Positions 36,339 to 47,594 of a stretch of DNA of 64,000 bases are shown one piece after another. The position numbers and the translations under genes were made by a program. Within the stretch, counting starts at the first letter, position 1; every line of letters begins with the position of its first letter. Under the pieces are notes generated by a model. That model made no database searches, had not been told where the DNA came from, and saw only the letters and a list, made by a program, of their open reading frames with translations. The stretch comes from Sternotherus odoratus (Eukaryota > Chordata > Testudines > Kinosternidae). The stretch is from contig JAVMKO010000003.1 of NCBI GenBank assembly GCA_032164245.1, positions 84,116,390-84,180,389 of the forward strand, written 5' to 3'.

Positions 36339-36902
36339 CATTGATTCTCAAAGTGGGAGTCAGGACCCCTCTGGGGGTCGCGAGCCAGTTCTGTGGGGGT
36401 CACGAGCCCCTGCTGCCAGCAGCCGGCCTGGAACAATGCTGCTGCCGCGGGCTGCTGGCATCCGACCCCTGCTGCTGCAGGCAGCCCCTGCCCCTGCGGC
36501 AGCAGGCTGCCAGCGCCCCCATAAGGCTGGTCCCAGATGTGGCTCCTGCCGCGGCGGGCTGCTGGTGGCCCTGTGAGCCCAGTCCGGGTCCTGGCTCCTG
36601 TGGCGGGCTGCTGGCACTGCCACGTGCCCGACCCGGCCCCAGCCCCTGCTGCAGTGGGCTTCCGGCGCCCCCGTGAGCCCAGCCCCTGCCACGGTGGGCT
36701 GCCAGCGCCTCTGGGGGGCTGCTGGAACCTCCCCCTCACTGGCCTCGGGGGGCTGCTGGAACCCCCCCCCCCATCCCAGCCCCTGCCGCAGTGGGCTGCA
36801 GGCACATTTCCCCCCCCCCCCCCGCCTGACCCCTGGGGGAGTCGCGCTTAGAGGCCCAGTGTGGGAAAGGGGTCACCACTACAAAAAGTTTGAGAACCAC
36901 TG
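36339..36902. mobile_element. GC-rich hAT element with perfect TSD
   Basis: The left end 'cattgattctcaaagtggga' and right end 'aaagtttgagaaccactg' are complementary hAT termini. The perfect octamer gcttatgg flanks both sides (36331-36338 and 36903-36910). The interior (36400-36840) is GC- and CpG-rich, made of imperfect repeats around 'gggctgctggca', with 'gggggtcgcgagcc' near the left end. All long open frames here arise from the repeats. Confidence 0.85.
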
Positions 36903-36908
36903 GCTTAT

Positions 36909-37222
36909 GGGGTATGTCTGCATAAGCAAACATGTTTAAGAATTGCTCAGACCTTGGCTACTTGTGAAAGTTTTGCCTATTATATTAGTAAAGTAATAGT
37001 TATGCTGGTATAATTTCCTTTGTGGAGATGCTCACTCTAGAATAAGAGTGGCTTGTATTGGTTTACTTTAAATCCCTTCCAAAGTGACGTTGGCTAAACC
37101 AAAAAAAGTCCTCTTGCACCAGAATAACTGCTGACCTGGGAGTTGTACTGGTGTAACTGTATCAGTTTACGTTCACACAGTAGCTGATGCTGCTATAACT
37201 TTCCCATGTAGACAAGCTTTCA
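36909..37222. mobile_element. MITE with decayed ends
   Basis: The left end 'ggggtatgtctgcataag' and right end 'catgtagacaagcttt' are roughly complementary. The interior 37048-37186 ('tggtttactttaaatccctt', 'aagtcctcttgcaccagaat') is repeated in the opposite orientation at 40790-40928. It directly abuts the hAT at 36339-36902. No TSD is certain. Confidence 0.55.
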
Positions 37223-37998
37223 CTCTCAAGGAGGCTGGAATCTGAATGGGCATGATGACTGGAGTGCTCTCACCCCCCCATGGGGTTGCTCCAGGCCAGA
37301 ATTCAGTCACAGTTGCAAGGAAGCTTGCGAAGCTGCTCTACCCACTTTCTGGCTGTATGCAGGAGTTCAAGGTAAGCACAGGATGTAATTCTATAATCCA
37401 GAGCTCTGTTTTTATGTTTTTCAAATAATTGTTTAGATGGGATCACATACCCACGTTTGAAATGTCTGTGGAATTTTTACCATTTCCTCTTGATTTCAAG
37501 CTACAAGTCTCAACTTCTTCCTTGTATTTTTCCATGTTGTGAACCTTAGTCCCTAGTCTGGTCTCTTTTAGAGCTTCACGCACAAGAGAAGCTCTAAAAG
37601 AGTCTCTGCCTCTGCCTCTACTCTCCTCCCCATCTCTCCATATCCTGCTGTTAAGGATTCACTTTTATCTGTGAACTAGATTTTTTTTTTTAATCTTATA
37701 TTTTGCTGACAAAACCAGAAATTTGGGAGTCGTGAGACAAAGCCATCCAAACCTTCTCAGTTTATACTGCTCATTACAATTACAAATATTTAAGATCAGA
37801 AATTTATAGATCAGATGTAAGACGTTTAAAAGGCCTAAGTGACTTAGAACCCTATTAACTTTGAATGAGACTTAGGCTCTTAAGATCCAGATGGTTAAAG
37901 GTATTTAAACACCTAATTCCCATTGATTTCAATGGGAGTTAGGTACCTAGATACCTCTGAGGAGCTGGGTCCTAAGTTACTTTAAAAAATGGAACTTA

Positions 37999-38275
37999 GG
38001 GTATGTTTACCCTGCATTTAAAACTCGTGGTTGGCCTGTGCCAACTGACTTGGGCCCGAGGAGAAGGGGCTGTTTAATTGTGGTGCAGCTATTCGGGCTT
38101 GGGCTGGAGCCCAGGGTCCAGGACCCTGCAAAGTGGGAGGGTCCCAGACCATGGTCTGCGGGCTGAGCCCCAAAGTCTACACTGCAGCTAAACAGCCTGT
38201 TAGCCAGGGCGCCTCAAGCCCGAATCAGCTGGCGCAGGCCAGCCACAGGTGTCTAATTGCAGTACAGACATTCCC
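37999..38275. mobile_element. Harbinger-type MITE
   Basis: It starts gggtatgtttaccctgca and ends tgcagtacagacattccc, complementary apart from a few positions, with TTA on both sides (37996-37998 and 38276-38278). A 3-bp TTA duplication is characteristic of PIF/Harbinger elements. The interior has internal complementarity ('gggcttgggctggagccc', 'gcctcaagcccgaat') and no coding capacity. Confidence 0.75.
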
Positions 38276-38465
38276 TTAGGCTCCTATGTCACTTAGATTC
38301 CTTTGAAAATGTTACCTCAGCTCTTAGACAGATTTATAATGTGATCAAAGGAAACATGCACGTTAATAAAGATTTTTAAAATCCCCAACCTTTTTTGTTA
38401 ATTTTGTGGGATTATTTTATCGGTGGGTTTTTCTTATAGGGGAATATCAAGCTAAAGGCTTATGT

Positions 38466-39707
38466 TCTTATGTTATGTATGTATGTATGACAGCGAACTC
38501 CTCCCGCACCGTTTGAGCCAGAGACTTGAAATTTGGTACAGTGAGGGGTCTTGGGGTCAGGATGGTCTTAAGGGTCGAAAAATTTTCGGATCTCACCTCT
38601 GACGCCCCCCAGGGGTGAAAGTCTTTCAGGGCCAATCACATCAGCTGGGCGGTTAGGTGGTGATGATGTCATAATACCCCCTCCAACAGACACCGCACTC
38701 GCTCAGCTCACCCCTCCCTCCTCCAATGGAACCCCGGAGATCCCTCAGTTCTCTGCCCCTCCCCCCTCCCAACGGAACCCCGGAATCCATCAGCCCTGTA
38801 CTCCCCCCCCCCCCCCCCACCTGCGAAGGTCCCCGGAATCCCTCGGCTCTGGGCCCCCTCCCCGCCCGCGACGGATCCGAGTTGGGTTTGGTGGGACGGT
38901 AAGTGAGGTGGGGGTGTCGGGTTCGGTCAGGGAGTGAGGTGGGGGTGTTGGGTTTGCTTGGGGGGGTCAGGTGGGGGTGTCGGGTTCGGTCGAGGGGGTA
39001 AGTGAGCCGGGGGGTGTCGGGGTTGGTCTGGGGGGGGGGAAGGTGTCAGGGTGGGTGAGGGGTGAGGTGTGAGTGTTGGGCTTGGTCTGGGGGGGAAGGT
39101 GTCGGGGTGGGTGCCCAGACCAAACCCGACACCCCCCCGGCTCACTTACCCCCCGACCGAATCCGACACCCCCACCTCACCCCCCCAAGCAAACCCGACA
39201 CCCCCTGACCAACCCCAACACCCACACCTCACCCCTCACCCACCCCGACACCTTCCCACCCCCCAGACCAAGCCCGACACCCCCTGGCTCACTTACCCCC
39301 CGACCGAACCCGACACCCCCACCTCACCCCCCCAACCAACCCCGACACCCACTGACCAACCCCCAAACCCACACCTCACCCCTCACCCACCCCGACAACT
39401 TCCCAACCCCCGGCTCACTTACCCCCCAACCAAACTTGACAACCCCACCTGACCCCCCCAAGCAAACCCAACACCCTCACCTCACCCCCCGACCGAACCC
39501 GACACCCCCACCTGACCCCCTGAGCAAATCCAACACCCCCACCTCACCCCCTGACCGAACAGTGTATTTAATAATCTGTGTGCTACACAGTGCACCGTGA
39601 GCTGGGTGAGGGGTGAGGTGGGGGTGTTGGGGTTGATCAGGGGGTGTCAGCTGTCTGCCCCCTCCCCACCTCCGACTGACCCGAGCAACGCCGGGCACTT
39701 ATGCTAG
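38466..39707 (+). mobile_element. Helitron-like non-autonomous element
   Basis: The right end has the Helitron layout: a GC-rich hairpin, cccg...cggg at 39680-39695, about eight bases, then CTAG at 39704-39707 followed by T, with no TSD. The left part, 'acagcgaactcctcccgcac' and 'gagacttgaaatttggtaca', resembles 5' regions of vertebrate Helitrons as I recall them. The exact 5' TC terminus is not settled, so the start is approximate. The interior is a G-rich/C-rich inverted minisatellite. It encodes neither helicase nor Rep. Confidence 0.5.
38890..39650. repeat. Inverted minisatellite
   Basis: A G-rich tandem array of units like 'gggggtgtcgggtttggtc' runs from about 38890 to 39110. It is followed by a C-rich array of its complement ('gaccgaacccgacacccc') to about 39560 and a short G-rich return at 39600-39650. 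The resulting long hairpin explains the proline- and threonine-rich open frames on one strand. Confidence 0.75.
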
Positions 39708-41925
39708 TCAAAAATATAGCTAAACAAAAAATCTTGTGCTCTTCTTTTTTCCAGAAGCTAGTATGGCAAGCCTGCTATGAATCTCCATTATTAACTGGTT
39801 AAAACTGCAGTTTTGAGGAAAATTGCTGCTGGTGGTAAAACTCCATTTTTGCTGGCCTTGTGAAATGCAAACAAACTGCGATTTTCTACCTAGGCAAAAA
39901 GCAGGCTTGGTTTTTTTTAAATGAAAACTTATTTTCCTACTATTAAATTCATAGGTGCTGGAATGGGGGTGGTGGAGAGTCAGCCGCACCCTTTGGCTTG
40001 AAGTGGTTTCCATCATATTCAGAGTTTACTGTTTGGTTCAGTGGCTCTCCGCACCCCCGCTATACAAATTGTTCCAGCGTTCCTGATTAAATATCTCCCC
40101 CACACAGCAGAAAAATTATACAGTCTGTAGGGTATCATTAAATGAGCGTGCAGAGTATAAAGAGCGACAACAGCAATGTGTCGTAGATGCTGCTGAGATC
40201 AGACTTGTGCAAGTCTCTGCTTCTGTCAAAACACAATATGCCGGAGGCACAGATACTTCCTCCTGAATTAGCTTTGTTCAGCTTTTCTGAATGATGAAAT
40301 CTGACAGTCAAGTACTTGCTATTTGGGTGGATGCAGTTGTAATTGGAGAAATAGATGTTACATGAACACACACTATCGTAGCATGTCACCTCCTTGTGTG
40401 AAGGAGTGGCTTGTTCATAGGTTTTATTCCTAATTCATAAAGGTAGTTTAGCCTTCAGACCTATGTTTTGAAGGACACTGAGACTTTCACAAGCTTGCTT
40501 TGCATCATCTTTTGTAATATAATATGTACACTTTTTATACAGTGCACAACAATTTTAACACATAGCTATATGCTGTATCCATTCCATCCAGGGATTTTGG
40601 TTGTAAACTCACTTGAAACTCAATTCTTAGCTCTTACACCCCACTTTTTGTCAATTCTCTCCACAAATAGGGCAAGAATTATTATCACCATTTTACAGAT
40701 GGGGAAACCAAAGCACAGAAAGGCTGCTCTAGCTTGCCTAGGGACTAGTGCCATCTGCCCCCCAGGATTAGGGAGTTACAAAAAGTTGCATCAGCTACTG
40801 GGTGAACTTAAACTGATACAGTTACACTTCTAGAACTCCCATGTGGACACATGTATTCTAGTGCAAGAGGACTTTTTTTTTTGGTTTAAACTATGTCACT
40901 TTGGAAGGGATTTAAACTAAACCAATACAATATTTCGCCCTGTCCCCTAGACTTGCACTGGGTCCAGCTCACCTGGTCCAGCAGATCTGGGCTATTATTC
41001 CCTCCATTTGATTTTGAAAGCATCAACCCTTGCCTATTAAGCCTACCAACTATGATATAAATGTTCATATTTTCTTAATGGGAAGGGATAGCTTTTGCTG
41101 CTGCTGTTGCAGGCTTTTACATGCACGAGAAAGAATTTGGTTCTTGTGAAAGGTACTGATCCGGCAGCCAGGTAGTGACATTCGTTCTTCATTTTACCAC
41201 AGAAGAGGTGTCGCATAAATAGCAGCAGTGCAATTTCCGTCACCAATGGGGCCTTAAACCTGACCTAGTTGTTTCTAGGGATGAGAAGATAGTGAAGTAC
41301 CTGAGAAAATGCAACACTGTTAAAATCAGTAGGACAAATAGAGCCCATGGTGTGATGAGGTCCATTGGCTTTAGCAGTTACACCAGAGCTAAATGAGTCC
41401 AGTGTGGGTCCATGGGTGAAAAGGAGGGTAGAATTTGATCCTGCATAATTACTGGAAGTGAACTGCTCCTGTTTACTCACTCTCTGGGGTTTATGGATTC
41501 AGAAAAGCAAACAATAACAAGTAACTCATTTGGTCTGGTTCTAGTAACAGACAGAGGACATCAGAGGAACAAGATAACATCAGTGTACCAAGTCTATGCA
41601 TTTCCCTGCTCTGTGATCTGTCTTGTTGTCTGATTATTTCATATGGGTTGTAAATTTTGGTTGATTGGATCTTCCTAGTTCTGCAGTCAGTCTATGCGTG
41701 AGCTTCCCTCTGAAATTAGTGGGAGTTTTGTATTATGGGGCTACTTTCTTTGCCTTAAACAGTATGTAAAAAAGGGACTACTTTATGGGGTTTTACTTTA
41801 CAAGGTGGTGGTTTGGTAGATCTTGTGTAACACAGTGACAAGGCATGAGTAATGTCCCCCTCTAGTTATCGGTCTACATGGAAGACAACAGTCTACTATT
41901 CCTGCCAGTGAATACTTAGTTATTC
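39708..41925. other. Mostly unassigned non-coding sequence
   Basis: No exon recognised. Positions 40675-40730 ('attttacagatggggaaacc') resemble the core of a MIR-type SINE. Positions 40790-40928 are an inverted copy of the MITE interior at 37048-37186 ('agtgcaagaggacttttttt', 'gaagggatttaaactaaacc'). Confidence 0.45.
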
Positions 41926-42284
41926 CTTTAGCTCAGGGGTCTCCAAACTACGGCCCGCGGGCCAGATGCGGCCCGCGAGGCCCTCTCATCCGGCCCGCGG
42001 AGATCTTTTTGGCTCCGCGCTGGGGCCTGGAAGCGCCACGCGGGCCGCCGCCGCCGCCGCCGCCAGCCGCGGGGCCTGGAAGCGCCGCGCGCTCGGCCGC
42101 CGCCGCCAGCCGCGGGGCCGGGACGCGCCGCGTGCTCGGCTGCCGCCGCCGGCCAGGGACGGCTCGGAGCTGGGGCCGGGACGCGCCGCACCGCCACGCA
42201 GTTGCAGGGGGCAAAACAAGGAGCCACCCACTGCCAGGCGGCGAACCGGTCTGTGGGGAGAGACTGGGTTGAACAGGTCAGTTG

Positions 42285-42745
42285 GGGGGGTGAGAGACCT
42301 GGCTGGGTGGGTCAGTTGGGGGGGGGGGTTGGAGGAAAGGAGGTTTTGGGGTGAGAGACCTGGCTGGGTGGGTCAGTGGGGGGGGGGGATTGGAGGAAAG
42401 GAGGTTTTGGGGTGAGAGACCTGGCTGGGTGGGTCATTGTGGGGGGGTTGGAGGAAAGGAGGTTTTGGGGTGAGAGACCTGGCTGGGTGGGTCATTTGGG
42501 GGGGGGGTTGGAGGAAAGGAGGTTTTGGGGGTGAGAGACCTGGCTGGGTGGGTCATTTGGGGGGTTGGGGGGTTGGAGGAAAGGAGGTTTTGGGGGTGAG
42601 AGACCTGGCTGGGTGGGTCAGTTGGGGGGTGGGTGGGAGGGAAGGAGGTTTTGGGGTGAGAGACCTGGCTGGGTGGGTCAGTTGGGGGAGGGGGGTTGGA
42701 GGAAAGGAGGTTTGGGGGGGAGAGACCTGGCTGGGTGGGTCAGTT
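42285..42745 (+). repeat. ~60-bp minisatellite in hAT element
   Basis: Eight copies of 'gagagacctggctgggtggg' recur at 59-66 bp spacing, each followed by a variable G run and 'ggaggaaaggaggttttggg'. Copies are nearly identical apart from G-run length, suggesting recent expansion. Confidence 0.9.
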
Positions 42746-42752
42746 GGGGGGT

Positions 42753-43022
42753 TGATGTGTAGTGTTCATGTGTAGTGAACAGGTGTTCATCTGTAGTGTT
42801 CATGTGTAGTGAACAGGTGTTCATGTGTAGTGAACAGGTGTTCATGTGTAGTGAACAGGTGTTCATCTGTAGTGAACAGGTGTTCATGTGTAGTGTTCAT
42901 GTGTAGTGTTCAGGTGTAGTGTTCAGGTGTTCAGGTGTAGTGTTCAGGTGTAGTGAACAGGTGTTCATGTGTAGTGTTCATGTGTAGTGAACAGGTGTTC
43001 ATGTGTAGTGTTCATGTGTAGT
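42753..43022 (+). repeat. Short-unit minisatellite in hAT element
   Basis: Alternating units 'gtgtagtgttcat' and 'gtgtagtgaacaggtgttca' repeat about a dozen times. The units contain the self-complementary pair gttca/tgaac, so the array can fold locally. Confidence 0.9.
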
Positions 43023-43199
43023 GTATCAATGTGTTATCAAATAATTGAATAAAATAATATTAAATAAATAATTAAAAACAACATCCATGTTTTGATTCTT
43101 TTTTATTTGGACCTCGAGTGTGTTGTCGGCCCCCGAACTGCTATTTGATAGCTAATGCGGCCCTCGGGCTGAAAAGTTTGGAGACCCCTGCTTTAGCTT

Positions 43200-45220
43200 A
43201 AGCAATAAAGGTTTGTGGTCAAATGCTGAAGTCTTGGGTTGACCCACATGAGGGAGGTCATTATATCTGTAATGCCACAAGTCATTGTGCAATAATGTCC
43301 TCTTTCAGTTTGTGTGATGAATCGGGTGAAAAAATTGTGCTTGAAAAGAAAGATGTAATTAATAAGTCATCTGTTGTAATGTAATTAATAGGTCAACTGT
43401 TTCTTCTGGCTGGGATGAATCACTGCCTCTGCCAGTAAGTTTGGATGTGACTGGGGAAGGAAATCATACTGGAGAAATATAATGGTCATATTGATAGTAT
43501 GTTGTCTAGCTACCTCACTGCTCAGGCTGAACGTTCAGAAAATAAAAAATCTTAACTAGAATTTGAACGTTAGTCCTAATGGTCAGAATATTAAAAAGAA
43601 GAAGAAGGTATGTGTTCTCTGAATCCTTCTGAAAAGGACCTTCTGTTTTGGCATGGGTGACACATGTGCCTTTCACACTAGAACGGTGGGAGATCCAGGA
43701 AAGAGACATCATCTGGGTCATTCAGGCTGGCGTACATTGCAGTATTTTCAGCTATTTCTTCCGAAAGCAGCACACCCTCCTCTGGCTTGTATCTGATGCA
43801 GACCAAAGTATCAGGGTTTGGCAGCACTCAAACATGCCCACTGGGTAGCACGGCAGCTGGGGTTTTACAGCTCCTGGTTCAGAGCCAGAAGAATATTCTG
43901 TTCTGCCTTTCTGTGGCTAGCACTGATGTAGATTGTTGTTGTTCTGGGCTGTTGAAATGTATCTGTTGTTCCAAATGCCATCATCACAGATATGGTTTTT
44001 TTTGGTTCAAGGAGACTATGAACAATTTCAATTTTTTTCAGAACTGGAAGGAACAAAAAAAGACAAGGTCTTTCTCATTGTGCTCTCTTGGATTCTCCTC
44101 CTCTGTTCTCAACCCAGAGAGATTCTAAAGTCAAAATACCCCTCTTCCTCCAATACTCACACGGACCAGCTTAGTGAATCTAAACTGCGCATCTGAAATC
44201 TTGTCCCTGGATTTGTGTTTAACACATGAATAATAATAAATAATTAAAGTAGAAAATAAGGTACTACTATACCTTTGCGGATTAAGAGGTTGGACTACTA
44301 CTGTTTTGCCACAGAGTGTCACTCTTATTCTGCATATTGCTTAGCTAGGCTATTCTCTTGGTAGTTAAATGGCTTGTTCAGAAACCTCAAGATGTATTGG
44401 TTTGGGTCAGACTAGATTCTGCAGCCTTGTTTTCCCATGTATGGAGGAATATCCATATCTATTGAGTGAAAACATGTGTCTCTAAAGAAACAAAGTGTAA
44501 CTGTTTCTGATCAGGAAAAAATGTCTAACACAAATTTTTTCACTGAAACTAATCCTTGTGATTTTTTTTCCTTCAAAGAAATTAAGAATGAGGCCCCCAG
44601 TTTTGGAATGTGATGTATCCATGCACATTCCGTGACAGGTTCAGAGTCTAGAAGTATATCCCTAAATTATTGTAATGAACTAGTCATTCAACTGCAATGA
44701 GGAATTCCTCAGTATGTGAACTCGCAAAAGATTGAGGAAAAATTAATAGGTGGGTTGTGGGGGAGGGGGGTAGGAATCAGAGCGTGCGCATGTCATTACA
44801 TTTGGGTTCAGATTCTGGTTTGGATGTGTGAAATATTGAGGGGAGAACCCCTGTATCAAGCTGATCTTCCTGCAGTTTCCACACCCCTCTGTTTATTTCT
44901 GTCCATTTCAGTTTTAACTCATGAAAACTTAGGATAGCAACATTTTTTACAAATTCTAAAATGTCAGTAAGAAACCAGAATCCAAGTTATATGTAGCAAA
45001 GCAGTTCAGTAGCTCTAGGAGGGGGTGAAGGATGGAATGGGTTTATCCCTGTGCCAGTGCTGAGCCTGAGTGAGGGAATGGGAAAGGGAATGTATTGCTC
45101 CTATCCAGGGGCTAGTGGTAGCTTGTTCAGACCCCAGCACGGATTAGAGGACAGTAAGAGTCTGCTAATACTTGCTGCTGCAATGGTCTCTGTGGAGTGT
45201 TCGGAATGTAAGGGGGAGTT
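43200..45220. other. Unassigned non-coding sequence
   Basis: No gene or transposon end recognised. Open frames at 43648-44196 overlap on both strands and carry no domain. Confidence 0.45.
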
Positions 45221-45226
45221 GTTTGC

Positions 45227-45376
45227 GGTGATATTAGAGAGACAAGGGTGGATAAGGATGGTGGAATACGCCCATGTGGTCCCACCCTGTACACTGTTAT
45301 AGTAATCATTGTACGGGGTGGGACCACATGGGTGTATTCCACCATACTCACCCACCCTTGTCTCTCTAATATCACC
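45227..45376. repeat. Palindrome, probable PLE-end pair
   Basis: The 67-nt arms at 45227-45293 and 45310-45376 are complementary with a handful of mismatches around a 16-nt spacer. The arms carry 'gatattagagagacaagggt' and its complement, which I associate with the tip of the PLE family seen at 46452. No TSD was identified. Confidence 0.6.
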
Positions 45377-45559
45377 ACAATGTAACATAACATTTGAAAA
45401 CTCATAACTTGCTGATCAGCAACATCATGGTAAAATGTGTGTGTAGCAGCTTTACGCATAAAGTTATAATTTCCCCCTGTATGATGTTAAAAATAAATGT
45501 TCAGACTCGTGTTACACCAAACTGGTCAAACCAAACTGTCTTGAACAAAGGAGTGTATG

Positions 45560-46270
45560 CTTGTCTTAATTTGCATTTAAGCAGTAAACAGAGTTATCAA
45601 GCACAAATGGGGAAGGGAGAAAAAAAGAAAGCTCACAGGTCCAAAAGCCCAACAGGGAAAATCCTTCCTCCAGCAGATTTCCTGTCTCCTGGTTCTCAGC
45701 TGGAAATATTTTTCAAAGAGGGACTAAAAGACTATAAAAAGAAGGGTCAAAAATCCCTGAGACACCCTTCTCTCTCCCTCTCCCTCCCTGCCCATCTCAT
45801 TCTCTGCACCTGAGAAGACAAAGGAAACAGTGATTGGACTGTGAGGGATTGATCCTGACCTGAAGAGTTTGGTCACTATTGCTTCTAGAAGCATGTGATG
45901 AGAAACTTTGTTTGAATATAATCTAATCTAGTTGTTAGGCACTGATAAGCATTTTATCTTTATTTATCTTGTAACCATTTCTGACTTTTATGCTTCATTA
46001 CTTGTACTCACTTAAAATCTCTCTTTGTAGTTAATAAACTTGTTTTATTGTGTAACTTAAATACTGAATTTGCTAAAAGTGTCTGGGTAACTATTTAAGA
46101 TAATAACTAGTGTATATTATTCCCTTAAATGAATAATGAACTTAATATATTTGGACTGTGCAGGAGAGGGCAGGACAGAACAAGACATACATTTCTGGGG
46201 GGAAATCTGGGACTGGGAGTGTATGGGGGATGGGTCTCCCTGCAGCATAACCAAAGTGGGTAAGAGCTAG
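45560..46270 (+). mobile_element. LTR-like sequence (probable ERV/gypsy LTR part)
   Basis: The block 'taaccatttctgacttttat', 'acttgtactcacttaaaatc' and 'tctttgtagttaataaactt' is followed by an AT-rich end, a layout typical of an LTR R/U5 region with an internal AATAAA-like signal ('gttaataaacttg'). Upstream 'gactataaaaagaa' at about 45730 could be its TATA box. Ends and TSD were not found. Confidence 0.4.
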
Positions 46271-46451
46271 GGCATGACTGATAGCTGGCAGTTACACACA
46301 AACACATCTGGGAGTGACTTGCATGCTGGAAGCTGTTTGTGAGCAGTTCAGGTTGGCAGTTATAGCAGCAAGGCATTGTAAGGCAGCAAAGATTGCAGGG
46401 CAGGGTGACACAGCCCTGCATTGCTCCTTGATAGCACCCTGGTATTTCACA

Positions 46452-46597
46452 GTGAGGTAATATCTTTTATTGGGCCAACTTCTGTTGGTGAAGAGAGAAG
46501 CTTTTGAGCTACAGAGACCTGAAGAAGAGCACTGTGTAATCTCAAAAGTTTGTCTTTCACCAACAGAAGTTGGTCTGATAAAAGATATTACCTCACC
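46452..46597. mobile_element. Palindromic PLE-end insertion (second family)
   Basis: The arms 'gtgaggtaatatctttta...ctgttggtgaa' (46452-46492) and the complementary 46557-46597 enclose a loop. In the loop CTGAAGA (46519-46525) is followed by GAG...CTC and AAAA, a decayed version of the CUGANGA-stem-GAAA arrangement found in the other PLE ends. It is followed by 'ccaccttgtctcat', part of the same family. Confidence 0.6.
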
Positions 46598-46599
46598 CA

Positions 46600-47590
46600 C
46601 CTTGTCTCATGTATAGATGAGGCATAGGCCCAGGCTCACTCGTTACCACTCCTAGAATGCCCCTTGCATCAGAGACTGTTGCCTGCTTAGTCCCTGCTTA
46701 GGATGTCCACACCCTGAGGGAAATTACCTGGGGGATCATGTAAATAGTTTCCAGCCCCCTTATGCTTGTGTAGACAGCCCAAGGGGTCCATAGGGCAGGG
46801 ATGAAGCCTCTTCCCCTAACCAATAGTAGATCCAGTAGATTCTACCTATGTTTTACATTCAGCAGTAGTGGGGCTTTCCCTCACTGGATCTCAGATATAG
46901 AGATATCTTTATCTATATATAGAGAAAAAAAATTCTTCACCTAAAAGAAAAGTTAAGCAGTGATTAAATGATGGACCCAACATCATTGTGTAAGTTAGTG
47001 GCAGAATAAATCATAGAATCCAGATCTACTGAATTCTAGTCCCTTCCTTTACTCTTCTTTACTTGATCCAGTTGTTAACTTCCAAAAAGATATGGCTTTT
47101 TTCTTGGCAATGGCATTTGGACGGACTGGACTGTAAGTATAAAACACAAATTCCACTTGGTGCTGTTTAGAGGTCAGTTATGTTTGATAATTTCACACTT
47201 CGGACTGGAGATAACATTTAACACTCACACAAGATGAAATTTGACCATAGTGATTACATCACAAAAGCTTTGTCTTAACCAGTTAATGGGAATTGGTGCT
47301 TTGGGTCTGAAGTATATTTATAATGTTTACAAGAAATTCTGAAAAGCTAGATTACGAGCAGAATTCCAGCAGCAGGCACAACTGACCCCACTATGATCTT
47401 CTCTTGTTTTACACCTACAAAACCGCAATATACCAATTTGAGTAAAGGGATACCAAAGGAAATTTTAAGTTTATTTAATTTTTTTAAAAACCATAAGAGA
47501 CCCCAAAATCAGGTACAAAGTTGGACCTTCAAACTGGGTATCCTTAGTAGGCCTGAGATCTATTTACTGAGGTATTTACATGTCTCCTAC
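46600..47590. other. Unassigned non-coding sequence
   Basis: No gene or repeat boundary recognised. A tandem 'atatagagat' stretch lies at 46895-46925. Part of 46980-47050 resembles a MIR tail. Confidence 0.4.
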
Positions 47591-47594
47591 TTTT

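Larger units (their letters stand above)
41934..43190. mobile_element. 1.26-kb hAT element containing minisatellites
   Basis: Its ends are caggggtctccaaact and agtttggagacccctg, a perfect 16-bp TIR, and the octamer ctttagct is duplicated exactly at 41926-41933 and 43191-43198. Left of centre is a CpG-rich part ('cggcccgcgggccagatgcg', then CCG repeats at 42040-42120), then two tandem arrays (42285-42745 and 42753-43022), then an AT-rich end with 'gcggccctcgggctgaaaag'. There is no transposase frame, so it was mobilised in trans. Confidence 0.88.

Noticed and set aside
36272..36851. Several overlapping 90-177 codon frames on both strands
   Set aside because: All fall in the GC-rich repetitive interior of the hAT element at 36339-36902.
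39069..39600. Proline/threonine-rich open frames of 127 and 175 codons
   Set aside because: They read through the C-rich tandem array of the Helitron-like element; periodic composition explains them.
41928..42775. Alanine/arginine- and glycine/tryptophan-rich frames
   Set aside because: They come from the CpG-rich part and the 60-bp minisatellite of the hAT element.
42753..43022. Possible CRISPR-like array of short repeats
   Set aside because: There are no unique spacers of constant size; units are contiguous minisatellite variants inside a vertebrate hAT element.
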